Of a stretch of 38,418 nucleotides of DNA, positions 17,200 to 26,229 are shown in pieces. Every line of letters begins with the position of its first letter. Position 1 is the first letter of the stretch. Source of the stretch: Chromatiales bacterium (GTDB lineage Bacteria; Pseudomonadota; Gammaproteobacteria; Thiohalomonadales; Thiohalomonadaceae); NCBI GenBank assembly GCA_029879245.1, contig JAOUQQ010000013.1:1-38418 (forward strand), given 5' to 3'. Under the pieces are notes generated by a model. That model had not been told where the DNA came from. It worked only from the letters and a program-made list of their open reading frames with translations, and made no database searches. The translations under genes and the position numbers were made by a program.

Positions 17200-17228
17200 T
17201 TTATACCAACAGCCTACGGACAGGTCAA
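17200..17228 (-). promoter_or_regulatory. Sigma-70 promoter of hupB
   Basis: TTGACC (17228-17223) and TATAAA (17205-17200) are separated by exactly 17 bp, a near-consensus promoter. The predicted start near 17193 gives a leader of about 125 bases before the GTG. Confidence 0.8.
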
Positions 17229-17314
17229 GCATAGTTACGGTAAATTTCCGTTATTTCTCGCATCTATTACATCTGGCTATGAGCGATTAGTAACTTAGCA
17301 TACTTAGTTCATGT

Positions 17315-17356
17315 AAAACGGCGCTAGCGGGTTTGGTGATATCCCCATCTAGCGCC
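17315..17356 (-). terminator. Terminator after lon
   Basis: GGCGCTAG at 17349-17356 (minus-strand reading) pairs with CTAGCGCC at 17320-17327. The inner part can pair further through G/C runs, and GTTTTAC follows. It lies 11 bp beyond the lon stop. Confidence 0.7.
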
Positions 17357-17367
17357 CTTATATACAG

Positions 17368-19791
17368 TTAGTGGGTATGCAGATTGTTGGGCTTTCCACT
17401 CTCCTGGCTCTTGACAATCTCTGTCACCTCCTCCTCGGATAGCGGTTTTGGTTTACTCACCAGAGCAATATCGATCACCTCATCGATCCACTTTACCGGC
17501 AGGATCTCCAGATTCTCCTTAATGTTGTCAGGTACCTCCTCGAGGTTACGACGGTTCTCTTCAGGGATAATCACGGTCTTAATCCCTCCTCTCGCTGCCG
17601 CCAGTAACTTCTCCTTAAGCCCGCCAATTGGTAATACCTCACCACGCAGGGTGATCTCCCCTGTCATCGCCACATCAGCCCGTACCGGTATACCTGTCAG
17701 TACCGAGACAAGGGCCGTACACATACCGATGCCGGCGCTGGGACCATCCTTGGGAATTGCCCCCTCAGGGACATGCACGTGGAGATCCCTGTTTTCATAG
17801 AAGTCGGGGCGTATGCCAAGCGCCGCGGCACGACTACGCACCACGCTCATTGCCGCCTGAATTGACTCTTTCATCACGTCACCCAGTTGACCGGTAACAG
17901 TGTGTTTGCCTTTACCGGGAACCACAACGGTTTCGATGCTAAGCAGTTCACCACCCACCTCGGTCCAGGCGAGTCCGGTAACCTGACCCACCTGATCTGA
18001 CTCCTCTGCGAGACCAAAGCGGAAACGACGCACACCGAGGAAATCTTCCAGATTGTCACTCGTTACCTTGACAAGCTTTTTCGATTCATCGGAGACCAGC
18101 TCTTTTACCGTCTTGCGACAGATCTTCGCTACATCTCGTTGCAGGCCCCGTACTCCGGCCTCACGTGTGTAGTAACGCACGATATCAAGAAGCGCCTCAT
18201 CACTGATGTCGATCTCACTCTCCTTAAGACCATTGGCCTTGATCTCCTTCGGCACCAGATAGCGACGTGCAATATTGAGCTTCTCATCTTCGGTATATCC
18301 GGCGATACGAATCACCTCCATCCGGTCGAGCAGCGGACCCGGGATATTCATCGAATTAGAGGTGGCGATAAACATCACATCAGAGAGGTCGTAATCGACC
18401 TCCAGGTAGTGATCATTAAACGTATGATTCTGTTCGGGATCGAGCACCTCCAGCATTGCTGAGGCAGGGTCACCACGAAAATCGGAGGCCATCTTGTCGA
18501 TTTCATCAAGCAGGAATAGCGGATTTCGTGTCTCTATCTTGGAGAGGTTTTGAATAATTTTCCCCGGCATTGAGCCAATATAGGTACGACGATGACCGCG
18601 GATCTCCGCCTCATCACGCACCCCACCCAGTGCCATACGCACAAACTTGCGGTTGGTGGCACGGGCGATCGATTTACCCAGAGAGGTCTTGCCGACTCCG
18701 GGCGGGCCGACCAGACAGAGGATCGGCCCCTTGAGCTTCTTCACCCGCTTCTGCACCGCCAGGTATTCAAGGATGCGCTCCTTGACCTTCTCCAGGCCGT
18801 AGTGATCCTCCTCCAGCACCTGCTCGGCCAGGGCCATATCGTGGCGCACCTTGGACTTCTTCTTCCACGGCACCTGCACCAGCCAGTCGATATAGTTACG
18901 CACCACCGTCGCCTCGGCCGACATCGGTGACATCATCTTCAGTTTATTCAGCTCAGCGCTGGCCTTCTCCTTTGCCTCCTTCGACATGCCGGCCTTTTCG
19001 ATCTTCTGCTCCAGCTCCTCCATCTCGTTGGGAGCCTCATCGAGGTCACCCAGCTCCTTCTGGATAGCCTTCATCTGCTCATTGAGATAGTACTCGCGCT
19101 GGCTCTTCTCCATCTGCTTTTTCACGCGACCGCGTATCCGTTTCTCCACCTGCAGCAGGTCGAGCTCAGATTCCATCATCGCCAGCAGGTGTTCGAAGCG
19201 CTCACGCAGATCGGTGATCTCGAGGATCTCCTGCTTCTCATCGATCTTCAGCGCCATATGTGCAGCGATGGTGTCTAGCAGACGATTGGGATCTTCAATA
19301 CCAGAAAGAGAGGTTAGTACCTCGGGCGGCACCTTTTTATTCAGTTTGACATACTGGTCGAACTGATTGAGAACCGAGCGAGAGAGTACCTCGGCCTCGC
19401 GCTCCTCGATGGTCTGTGCCTCAATGACTGTGATCTGAGCCGTAAAATAATCATCCTGCTCAAGAAAGTTGACGATCTTGGCTCGTCTACCCCCTTCTAC
19501 CAGCACCTTAACCGTTCCATCAGGCAGCTTGAGTAACTGCAGGATAGTGGAGAGCGTGCCAATGCGATAGATATCCTCTTCAGTCGGGTCATCCTCGGAG
19601 GCACTTCTCTGTGCTACCAGCAGGATCTCCTTCTCATCCTCCATCGCTGCCTCAAGTGCCTTGATCGATTTGTCTCGGCCGACAAACAGCGGAATCACCA
19701 TATGGGGATAGACCACCACGTCTCTCAGCGGTAGTACGGGAATATTGCGAAGTTGGTCGCTGACCTCTGAAATCTTGTCCTTAGCATCCAT
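17368..19791 (-). CDS. lon: ATP-dependent protease Lon
   Basis: A cytoplasmic AAA+ serine protease that degrades misfolded and regulatory proteins. The protein has 807 residues (784 in Escherichia coli). The LON N-domain begins at [22 protein letters not shown]. Walker A is GPPGVGKTS and Walker B is LFLLDEIDK. The protease domain has the catalytic serine in [10 protein letters not shown] and the lysine of the Ser-Lys dyad in [10 protein letters not shown] basic and acidic C-terminal tail ends in HTH. The ATG has a GAGGTGA site. It follows clpX but has its own promoter. Confidence 0.98.
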   Translation of the reverse strand: MDAKDKISEVSDQLRNIPVLPLRDVVVYPHMVIPLFVGRDKSIKALEAAMEDEKEILLVAQRSASEDDPTEEDIYRIGTLSTILQLLKLPDGTVKVLVEGGRRAKIVNFLEQDDYFTAQITVIEAQTIEEREAEVLSRSVLNQFDQYVKLNKKVPPEVLTSLSGIEDPNRLLDTIAAHMALKIDEKQEILEITDLRERFEHLLAMMESELDLLQVEKRIRGRVKKQMEKSQREYYLNEQMKAIQKELGDLDEAPNEMEELEQKIEKAGMSKEAKEKASAELNKLKMMSPMSAEATVVRNYIDWLVQVPWKKKSKVRHDMALAEQVLEEDHYGLEKVKERILEYLAVQKRVKKLKGPILCLVGPPGVGKTSLGKSIARATNRKFVRMALGGVRDEAEIRGHRRTYIGSMPGKIIQNLSKIETRNPLFLLDEIDKMASDFRGDPASAMLEVLDPEQNHTFNDHYLEVDYDLSDVMFIATSNSMNIPGPLLDRMEVIRIAGYTEDEKLNIARRYLVPKEIKANGLKESEIDISDEALLDIVRYYTREAGVRGLQRDVAKICRKTVKELVSDESKKLVKVTSDNLEDFLGVRRFRFGLAEESDQVGQVTGLAWTEVGGELLSIETVVVPGKGKHTVTGQLGDVMKESIQAAMSVVRSRAAALGIRPDFYENRDLHVHVPEGAIPKDGPSAGIGMCTALVSVLTGIPVRADVAMTGEITLRGEVLPIGGLKEKLLAAARGGIKTVIIPEENRRNLEEVPDNIKENLEILPVKWIDEVIDIALVSKPKPLSEEEVTEIVKSQESGKPNNLHTH

Positions 19792-19880
19792 AGGATGTCA
19801 CCTCTTTAAGGCTGTCGGCATTTGACGCAATCGGAACTGGCTATCAATCACAGAATAACCAAGCGCTGTACTATGTTTTT

Positions 19881-19909
19881 ATTATGAGGAGTAACTACAC
19901 AGGAATCAA
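19881..19909 (-). promoter_or_regulatory. Sigma-70-like promoter of lon
   Basis: TTGATT (19909-19904) and CATAAT (19886-19881) are 17 bp apart, about 90 bp before the lon ATG. I saw no convincing sigma-32 pair (CTTGAAA / CCCCAT) in this gap, although lon is heat-inducible in relatives. Confidence 0.5.
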
Positions 19910-19917
19910 GAACTAGT

Positions 19918-19948
19918 TGGCAGATGTGAGCGACTCTCACATCTGCCA
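19918..19948 (-). terminator. Perfect 13-bp hairpin after clpX
   Basis: TGGCAGATGTGAG and its exact complement close a 5-base loop, nine bases past the clpX stop. No T run follows, so it may be a processing or RNA-stability hairpin, or a terminator that needs Rho. It lies just upstream of the lon promoter. Confidence 0.55.
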
Positions 19949-19957
19949 GTTTATGGG

Positions 19958-21238
19958 CTATTCTGCCGCAGCGGCGTTCTGCTCGTTACTTTTGTAGATC
20001 AACAGTGGCTCAGAGTCGCCTTGAATAACCCCTTCATCAATCACCACCTTACTGACCCCCTCCATCGACGGTAGATCGTACATCGTATCCAGCAGTGTAG
20101 TCTCAAGGATAGAACGCAATCCACGAGCCCCTGTCTTACGATCCATTGCCTTAATGGCTACGGCACGCAGTGCATCATCGCGGAATTCCAGCTCAACATC
20201 TTCCATGTCAAAGAGCTTGGCGTACTGCTTGGTCAGTGCATTCTTCGGCTCGGTAAGGATAGAGATAAGGGCAGTCTCATCCAGTTCCTCCAGTGTGGCG
20301 TGCACCGGCAGACGACCGACAAACTCCGGAATCAGGCCATACTGCACCAGATCTTCCGGTTCAACGCTAAGCAGCGTCTCGGTGTAGGTCTTCTTCTCAT
20401 CCTTGCTCTTCACCTCGGCAGAGAAACCGATACCACCCTTCTCAGAGCGGTTGCGGATCACACGATCCAGACCGGCAAAGGCGCCACCACAGATAAAGAG
20501 GATGTTAGAGGTATCGACCTGCAGAAACTCCTGTTGCGGGTGCTTACGCCCCCCCTGCGGCGGAACCGATGCAACGGTACCCTCGATCAACTTGAGAAGC
20601 GCCTGTTGCACACCTTCACCAGAGACGTCACGCGTAATGGAGGGGTTGTCTGACTTGCGGGAGATCTTGTCGATCTCGTCGATATAGACGATACCGGTCT
20701 GTGCCTTCTCCACATCGTAGTCACACTTCTGCAGTAACTTCTGGATAATGTTCTCGACATCCTCACCCACGTAACCCGCTTCAGTCAGGGTTGTGGCATC
20801 GGCAATGGTGAAAGGTACATTCAGCAGCCGTGCAAGAGTCTCGGCCAGCAGGGTCTTGCCTGAACCGGTGGGACCAATCAGCAGAATGTTGCTTTTGGCC
20901 AGTTCGACATCATCCTTCTTCTGCCCTGCGTTGAGGCGCTTGTAGTGGTTGTAAACCGCTACCGAGAGCACCCTCTTGGCGCGCTTCTGGCCGATGACGT
21001 ACTCATCAAGACTGGCGTTTATCTCGTGCGGGGTCGGGAGTTTACTACCGGCGGTGCCATTAGACTCCTCCTGGATCTCCTCACGGATAATGTCGTTACA
21101 GAGGTCGACACACTCGTCGCAGATGAAGACAGATGGGCCCGCAATCAGTTTGCGTACCTCATGCTGACTCTTGCCGCAGAAAGAGCAGTAGAGCAATTTG
21201 CCGTTGTCGTCGCCTTTGCCGGTCGTTTTATCAGGCAT
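19958..21238 (-). CDS. clpX: ClpX, ATPase subunit of the ClpXP protease
   Basis: An AAA+ unfoldase that feeds tagged substrates to ClpP; 426 residues. The N-terminal zinc domain has Cys18, Cys21, Cys40 and Cys43. Walker A is GPTGSGKT at 122-129, Walker B VYIDEIDK, the pore loop includes GYVGEDVE, and the ClpP-docking IGF-type loop is present as GGIGFSAEV. Sensor 2 is TGARGLRSI. The start ATG lies 113 bp after the clpP stop. That gap has no clear terminator, so read-through from tig-clpP is likely. Confidence 0.98.
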   Translation of the reverse strand: MPDKTTGKGDDNGKLLYCSFCGKSQHEVRKLIAGPSVFICDECVDLCNDIIREEIQEESNGTAGSKLPTPHEINASLDEYVIGQKRAKRVLSVAVYNHYKRLNAGQKKDDVELAKSNILLIGPTGSGKTLLAETLARLLNVPFTIADATTLTEAGYVGEDVENIIQKLLQKCDYDVEKAQTGIVYIDEIDKISRKSDNPSITRDVSGEGVQQALLKLIEGTVASVPPQGGRKHPQQEFLQVDTSNILFICGGAFAGLDRVIRNRSEKGGIGFSAEVKSKDEKKTYTETLLSVEPEDLVQYGLIPEFVGRLPVHATLEELDETALISILTEPKNALTKQYAKLFDMEDVELEFRDDALRAVAIKAMDRKTGARGLRSILETTLLDTMYDLPSMEGVSKVVIDEGVIQGDSEPLLIYKSNEQNAAAAE

Positions 21239-21352
21239 CGCCTATTCCCGTTTTGCTATCTATAATGTGAAACATGCAAGGTCTGGCGCCATTTTTCAAC
21301 CCCTAGTTGCCTGTGGGTTGATCTAAGGCACAAACAGCCCTGCACGCTCTAG

Positions 21353-21994
21353 CTAGGCCTCAACCCCTTTGCGGCTCTCAACTACTTGATCAATAAGGCC
21401 ATATTCCGCTGCCTCACTTCCACTCATAAAGTTGTCGCGCTCGGTATCGGCCTGAATGCGATCAATCGGCTGGCCGCTGTGGTGGGCCAGAATGCCATTG
21501 AGCTGCTCGCGGATCTTGAGGATCTCACGGGCATGGATCTCGATGTCGGTGGCCTGCCCCTGATAGCCCCCCAGCGGCTGATGGATCATCACCCGGCTGT
21601 GTGGCAATGCAAAACGCTTACCAGCGGCACCACCGGCCAGCAACACCGCCCCCATACTGGCCGCCATACCGATACACATGGTACTGACCTGCGGCTTGAT
21701 GAACTGCATGGTGTCGTAGATGGCCAGACCGGCGCTAACCGAACCCCCCGGAGAGTTGATATAGAGATGAATATCCTTGTCCGGATTCTCCGACTCAAGG
21801 AACAACAACTGGGCAACGATGAGGTTGGCCATGTGATCTTCCACTGGCCCCACTGCAAATACCACCCGCTCCTTGAGCAGTCTCGAGTAGATATCGTAGG
21901 AGCGCTCACCGCGGGAGGTCTGCTCCACCACCATGGGAATCAGCCCCAGGTTCTGGGTATCCAGCGCACCGCCCATCTTGCCGTTATTGATCAT
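21353..21994 (-). CDS. clpP: ClpP, proteolytic subunit
   Basis: The barrel-shaped serine protease partner of ClpX (and ClpA); 213 residues (207 in Escherichia coli). The catalytic triad is Ser113 in GMAASMGAV, His138 in SRVMIHQP, and Asp187 in [30 protein letters not shown] marks the mature N-terminus, so a short propeptide of about 18 residues is expected to be removed. The ATG has an AGGAA site upstream and lies 27 bp after tig, which supports co-transcription. Confidence 0.98.
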   Translation of the reverse strand: MINNGKMGGALDTQNLGLIPMVVEQTSRGERSYDIYSRLLKERVVFAVGPVEDHMANLIVAQLLFLESENPDKDIHLYINSPGGSVSAGLAIYDTMQFIKPQVSTMCIGMAASMGAVLLAGGAAGKRFALPHSRVMIHQPLGGYQGQATDIEIHAREILKIREQLNGILAHHSGQPIDRIQADTERDNFMSGSEAAEYGLIDQVVESRKGVEA

Positions 21995-22021
21995 TGTGTC
22001 AATTTCCTATGATTTGTCTGA

Positions 22022-23320
22022 TTAACCGCGACCCATGATTTCGTCGAAACTTCCACTCTTCTCGGTCACCTTGGCCTGATCGAAAACCCACTCTACCACA
22101 CTCTCTTCCAGTACCAGACTCTCGACCTGAGAGAGACGACTCTTGTCGCCATAGTACCAGTCGATCACATGCTGAGGCTCTTCGTAGGTAGCAGCAAGCT
22201 CTTCGACCTTGGCACGAACCTTCTCATCATCAGCCTTCAACCCCTGAGCCTTGATCAGCTCAGAGAGGATCAAACCCAGCGATACTCGACGCTGTGCCTG
22301 TTCGATAAACATGCTGCGCTCTAACTGCACACCAGCCTTGCCATCTGGAATGTGCATATGTTGCTGCATCTGGCGCTTCAGGGTCTCGGCCTCCTGCTCC
22401 ACCAGCGCCTGCGGTACCTCAATAGTATTTATCTCCAGCAGCTTATCCATAACCGCCTGTTTGTTACTATCGCTAAGAGCCTGCTTCATCTCACGCTCCA
22501 TATTGCTGCGCACCTCGGTACGTAGCGAGTCGAGGCTGCCATCACCGATACCAAAACTCCTGGCAAACTCTTCATTCAACTCTGGCAGCTTGGAAGCCTC
22601 AACATTATTCACCTTAACTGTGAACTGTACCGGCTTGCCTGCAACCTCCTTATGGGCGTACTCCTCCGGGAAGGCAAGATCCAGGGTAAGCTCATCACCC
22701 GCCTTAGCACCGACCAGGCCATCTTCGAAACCGGCAATCATTCGGCCTGAGCCGATGGTGACGGGAACGTTCTGACCGGAATTACCGCTGAACTCTTCTC
22801 CATCAATGGTGCCCTTGAAGTCAATATTCAAGCGATCATCTTTTGCTGCGGCGCGATCAACCTTCTCCCAGTTGGCACGCTGCTTGAGCAGGGTCTCCAT
22901 CATCTTATCGAGATCGGCATCGCTAACCTCGGCAACACGCTTCTCCAGCTTCACACCCTTGACCTCAGCCAGGGTCACCTCAGGCATCACCTCGAAGGTC
23001 GCGGTATACTCCAGATTTTTACCCGCCTCATTCACGGTAGGCTCAATACTGGGCATCCCGGCTGGTTGCAGTTTCTCCTGACTCACCGCCTCGAAATAGC
23101 TGGACTGAATCAGCTCACCGATCACCTCATCACGCACCTGCTTACCGTATTGCTGCGCCAGCACTCTGGCTGGAACCTTGCCGGGGCGGAACCCCTTAAC
23201 CCGAGCACTGCGGCTCATCTGCTGCAAACGGTTCTTAACCTCATCATCGATACGCTCAACGGGGAGTTCGACGGTCATGCGACGCTCAAGGCCGTTGGTA
23301 CTCTCTACTGAAACCTGCAT
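22022..23320 (-). CDS. tig: Trigger factor, ribosome-associated chaperone
   Basis: Binds nascent chains at the ribosome exit tunnel and has peptidyl-prolyl isomerase activity; 432 residues. The ribosome-docking signature is visible as GFRPGKVPARVLAQQYG in the N-domain. The FKBP-type isomerase domain (about 150-245) contains DRLNIDFKGTIDGEEF and DELTLDLAFPEEY. The helical C-domain forms the cradle. Two ATGs stand in tandem; the second (23320) was chosen because GAGGTG lies five bases before it and because the family begins MQVSVE. It heads the tig-clpP-clpX block. Confidence 0.96.
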   Translation of the reverse strand: MQVSVESTNGLERRMTVELPVERIDDEVKNRLQQMSRSARVKGFRPGKVPARVLAQQYGKQVRDEVIGELIQSSYFEAVSQEKLQPAGMPSIEPTVNEAGKNLEYTATFEVMPEVTLAEVKGVKLEKRVAEVSDADLDKMMETLLKQRANWEKVDRAAAKDDRLNIDFKGTIDGEEFSGNSGQNVPVTIGSGRMIAGFEDGLVGAKAGDELTLDLAFPEEYAHKEVAGKPVQFTVKVNNVEASKLPELNEEFARSFGIGDGSLDSLRTEVRSNMEREMKQALSDSNKQAVMDKLLEINTIEVPQALVEQEAETLKRQMQQHMHIPDGKAGVQLERSMFIEQAQRRVSLGLILSELIKAQGLKADDEKVRAKVEELAATYEEPQHVIDWYYGDKSRLSQVESLVLEESVVEWVFDQAKVTEKSGSFDEIMGRG

Positions 23321-23343
23321 CATTGCACCTCAAAAGCTATGCC

Positions 23344-23446
23344 AGTTCTAACAATAACCCATACTTTGTGAATGGGAACTGTAATGGTAAGTAATATCCA
23401 AAGATATGGACTTCACTCACATCAAACTACGACGTGAGTGTTTTTT
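23344..23446 (+). other. Structured plus-strand segment ending in a terminator-like hairpin (possible small RNA)
   Basis: On the plus strand three hairpins follow each other: CCCAT/ATGGG (23358-23376) with flanking AGTT/AACT, ATATC/GATAT (23394-23407), and CACTCACATC/GACGTGAGTG (23414-23440) followed by six T. The last is a good rho-independent terminator, but no plus-strand gene precedes it. The segment lies antisense to the tig leader. It may be a short RNA or a chance product of the leader structure. Confidence 0.35.
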
Positions 23447-23473
23447 ACATAAAATTCAGTGGGTTACACACAA
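23446..23473 (-). promoter_or_regulatory. Candidate tig promoter
   Basis: TTGTGT (23473-23468) and TATGTA (23451-23446) are 16 bp apart and would give a leader of about 120 bases to tig. The match is moderate. The rest of the gap (23474-23616) shows only small palindromes, including GGTTTGCAAACC at 23528-23539. Confidence 0.35.
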
Positions 23474-23616
23474 TCATGACGTTACAGCTGATTGTGGTAT
23501 AGGGGACACCTGCCCTGAAACCGTATCGGTTTGCAAACCACTCCCGAAAGCGGCATATGATAAATCAGTTCCCGGCAAACATCTATAAATAGTGTCGCCA
23601 CAGGTTATGCAGGTTG

Positions 23617-24663
23617 TTAGCGTGTGGGGCTGCGCAGAATACTCTCCAGCGTGGTGACGCCATCGAGATTGGCACTCCTGGCAAAGCGATCATCGATCAG
23701 CCCCTCAATACTGTCGTTGCTGATGAGGCCATTCTCCACCATCCTGTCGGCAATATCCTGCATCTCGTCGCTACGCGGAATAAACTTGTCAAAAATTATC
23801 CGGTTTTGCGGGGTATTTAACGCATAGTTAACCAGATCGACATCCTGATTCCAGTAGGATGAGGCGATCGTAGCCGCCTCATCTGAGTTTGCTCTGGCCC
23901 ACATGCCCGAGCGTGCCGCCGCCGAGACAAATTGCTGTACCAGCTCAGGGTCCGACTCAATGAGTGAGTTGTTGACAATGACCAGATTACAGATAAAACC
24001 GGGCCAGACATCTTCCACATAATTCAGCAGTGAGGCATGACCCGACTTGAGCGTCTTGGCTGCAAAGGGCTCGCCCACGTAGTAGGCATCGAGGGAACCC
24101 GCAGCCAACGCAGAGGCCATATCTGGTGGGTTCATCTCAACAATGTTGATCTCGCCCTCTAACTTGTATTTTTTGGCCAACGCCAGTGCGCTCAAGTTGT
24201 GGCCAGAAAAGCGAATAGGTACGGCAATTGTCTTGCCGGCCAACTGAGGAAACTCAGTAATATTCAGATCTTTGCGTGTAACCAGGGTACTCTCATGGCG
24301 GTTGCCAATATAGACCAGCTTCACATCCGCCCCCTGCTGACGCAACACAATGGATAGCGGGGCTATCATAAAAGCGGCATCGATCTGGTTGTTGCGTATC
24401 GACTCTGCCATCTCTGAGAACGATGAATATTTAATCGCCTTGTAGCGCACACCCTCACCCGACATGGTCGCCCGGTCCAGCAGCGGCGCCGCCATATTGG
24501 TGATAACCGGCATATAGCCCATGCGAATTATCTTGCGATCTGTGGTCTCAAAATTGAGGTAGTAGTGTGCAAGGCTGATCAGTAACAGCCAGATTGCAGG
24601 GAGTACAACAATTTTGGTGGCCAGGCTGTGGCTAGCCATCGACCAGAATTTATTACGCAACAT
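23617..24663 (-). CDS. ABC importer substrate-binding protein, membrane-tethered (NMT1/NrtA-SsuA type)
   Basis: A 348-residue periplasmic-binding protein of the NMT1/nitrate-taurine group. RMGYMPVITNMAAPLLDRA begins the binding domain; NQIDAAFMIAPLSIVLRQQG, GKTIAVPIRFSGHN and SLDAYYVGEPFA are typical of the fold. The N-terminal hydrophobic segment (IVVLPAIWLLLISLAHYYL, about 18-37) lacks a clear cleavage site or lipobox, so it probably stays as a membrane anchor. The ligand is unknown: nitrate, sulfonates, thiamine precursors or another small molecule are possible. It overlaps the ATPase gene by 11 bp and is the last gene of the chemosensory-ABC run. Confidence 0.85.
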   Translation of the reverse strand: MLRNKFWSMASHSLATKIVVLPAIWLLLISLAHYYLNFETTDRKIIRMGYMPVITNMAAPLLDRATMSGEGVRYKAIKYSSFSEMAESIRNNQIDAAFMIAPLSIVLRQQGADVKLVYIGNRHESTLVTRKDLNITEFPQLAGKTIAVPIRFSGHNLSALALAKKYKLEGEINIVEMNPPDMASALAAGSLDAYYVGEPFAAKTLKSGHASLLNYVEDVWPGFICNLVIVNNSLIESDPELVQQFVSAAARSGMWARANSDEAATIASSYWNQDVDLVNYALNTPQNRIIFDKFIPRSDEMQDIADRMVENGLISNDSIEGLIDDRFARSANLDGVTTLESILRSPTR

Positions 24664-25447
24664 AACTTACCCCAAGCATCAGGAAGATTTGATCGCGCAG
24701 CTCGCGTAACCCCCTCTCTGTTTCGATATTCCTTGGGCGTGCGTAATCGAGTTTCTCAACCATTTTCACCTTGGCAGGGCGCTCTCCCAGGACAACAATG
24801 CGGTCTGCCATTATCAACGCGTCATCAATGAAGTGTGTCACCATCAGTGTTGTTTTCTGATAGTAGGAGTGCATATTAATCACCTCTTCACGGATCTTGA
24901 GGTGAGTCAGATAATCAAGTCCGGTGAATGGCTCATCCATAAACAGAATATCTGGATTGACCGCCAGGGCACGGGCCAGCTCTGCGCGACGCTGCATACC
25001 GCCTGAGAGCTGATGGGGATAGTGGTACTCAAAACCGGTCAGCTCAACAATATCGATAAACTCATGGATACGGTTGTTCTTCTCCTCCTCGTCCTCAATG
25101 TGGCGAAGACCCAGTTCGACGTTCTCCCACACGGAATACCATGGCAACAGACCATTCTGCTGATATACAAAGATGTTGTCCTGGCTGGGTCCATTGATCT
25201 CTTTGTTATTAATCAGAATTCGACCCGCGCTGGCGTTATCGTGACCGGCAACTATGCGCAACAGAGTAGACTTTCCGGCACCGGAAGGCCCAAGGATACA
25301 GACCATCTCTCCCTCTTCGATCTCAAGATCGATGCCGTCAAGCACACAGATCTGCTTACCAGAGTCAGGGACATCATCGGCACTACGCAGTCGTGAACGG
25401 CGCTCGAAGTAACGTTTTTGCAGATTTTCAATCTTAATCTTGCTCAT
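24653..25447 (-). CDS. ABC importer ATP-binding protein (NrtD/SsuB/TauB type)
   Basis: A 264-residue nucleotide-binding subunit. Walker A is GPSGAGKST, the Q-loop lies in VYQQNGLLPW, the signature is LSGGMQRRAELARAL, Walker B is ILFMDEPF and the H-loop is in MVTHFIDDA. GLLPWYSVWENVELGL is characteristic of the nitrate/taurine group. It lies 11 bp after the permease gene and overlaps the binding-protein gene. About 35 residues before Walker A contain an extra basic stretch (RYFERRSRLRSADDV) not common in the group. Confidence 0.93.
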   Translation of the reverse strand: MSKIKIENLQKRYFERRSRLRSADDVPDSGKQICVLDGIDLEIEEGEMVCILGPSGAGKSTLLRIVAGHDNASAGRILINNKEINGPSQDNIFVYQQNGLLPWYSVWENVELGLRHIEDEEEKNNRIHEFIDIVELTGFEYHYPHQLSGGMQRRAELARALAVNPDILFMDEPFTGLDYLTHLKIREEVINMHSYYQKTTLMVTHFIDDALIMADRIVVLGERPAKVKMVEKLDYARPRNIETERGLRELRDQIFLMLGVSYVA

Positions 25448-25458
25448 TTCCGTCTACC

Positions 25459-26226
25459 TTAAGCGCTCAACTTACGCCACTTGATCTCATCGATCTCGGA
25501 AAAGCGGCGCATAATATAGTCGAGCATCAGTCCAATGATGCCAATGGTCGTCATTCCCACCATTACATAGTCCATACGCAGTGCATTGCGAGAGTCGAGG
25601 ATGAGATAACCCAGGCCTGACTGTACGGCGATCATCTCAGCAGCAACCACCACCAGCCAGGCGATGCCGATCGTCATGCGCAGAGCCGTCACAATATCAG
25701 GAAGAATGGCCGGGAAAATAACCTTGGTAAGCACCTCTCTACGGGAGAAGCCAAAATTAGACGCCACCTGAAAGTAGATCGGCTTAATCGAGTGAACCGC
25801 AATAACGGTCGATGTGACCAGCGGAAAAAAACAGGAGAGGAAGATTAAAAATACCGCGGGTTTCTCGCCTATACCAAACCAGAGCATCGCCAGCGGGATC
25901 CATGCAAGCGGAGAGATAGGACGCAAAAACTGGATCAGCGGATTGATGAATTTGCTCAAACGCACCATACGCCCCAGCACAATCCCGAGCGGGATACCAA
26001 TCAGAACCGCAAGGTCAAAGCCTACAGTAACGCGATAGAGACTTGCGACCGAATCACGTATCAACTTGCCACTGGTGATAAGCTCAATCGCACCCTGCCC
26101 TACCATTGAGGGTCCGGGAAAGACCTGTGCACTCCAACCGGTGAGACGTGAAGCCACCTCCCACAGGGTCAGAATAACGGCGAATGATATTATGGAGTAT
26201 CCGTAACGGGACAATAGTAACTTCAT
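25459..26226 (-). CDS. ABC importer permease (NrtB/SsuC/TauC type)
   Basis: A 255-residue BPD-type inner-membrane permease with about six hydrophobic segments. FPGPSMVGQGAIELITSGKL, SPLAWIPLAMLWFGIGEKPAVFLIF and the coupling segment ASNFGFSRREVLTKVIFPAILPDIVTALRM are split characteristic motifs of the nitrate/sulfonate/bicarbonate group. The ATG lies 3 bp after the parA-like stop, with no ribosome-binding site of its own. Translation is therefore probably coupled to the ParA protein, which ties the transporter to the chemosensory genes. Confidence 0.93.
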   Translation of the reverse strand: MKLLLSRYGYSIISFAVILTLWEVASRLTGWSAQVFPGPSMVGQGAIELITSGKLIRDSVASLYRVTVGFDLAVLIGIPLGIVLGRMVRLSKFINPLIQFLRPISPLAWIPLAMLWFGIGEKPAVFLIFLSCFFPLVTSTVIAVHSIKPIYFQVASNFGFSRREVLTKVIFPAILPDIVTALRMTIGIAWLVVVAAEMIAVQSGLGYLILDSRNALRMDYVMVGMTTIGIIGLMLDYIMRRFSEIDEIKWRKLSA

Positions 26227-26229
26227 ATT

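Noticed and set aside
21239-21352. Sigma-32 promoter before clpX (GTTGAAAA then CTTGCAT)
   Set aside because: The spacing is too short and the -10 part does not match CCCCAT; not strong enough to list.
23528-23539. GGTTTGCAAACC palindrome near the end of the ABC run
   Set aside because: Short isolated palindrome with no repeat elsewhere in the window; a binding site cannot be argued from it alone.
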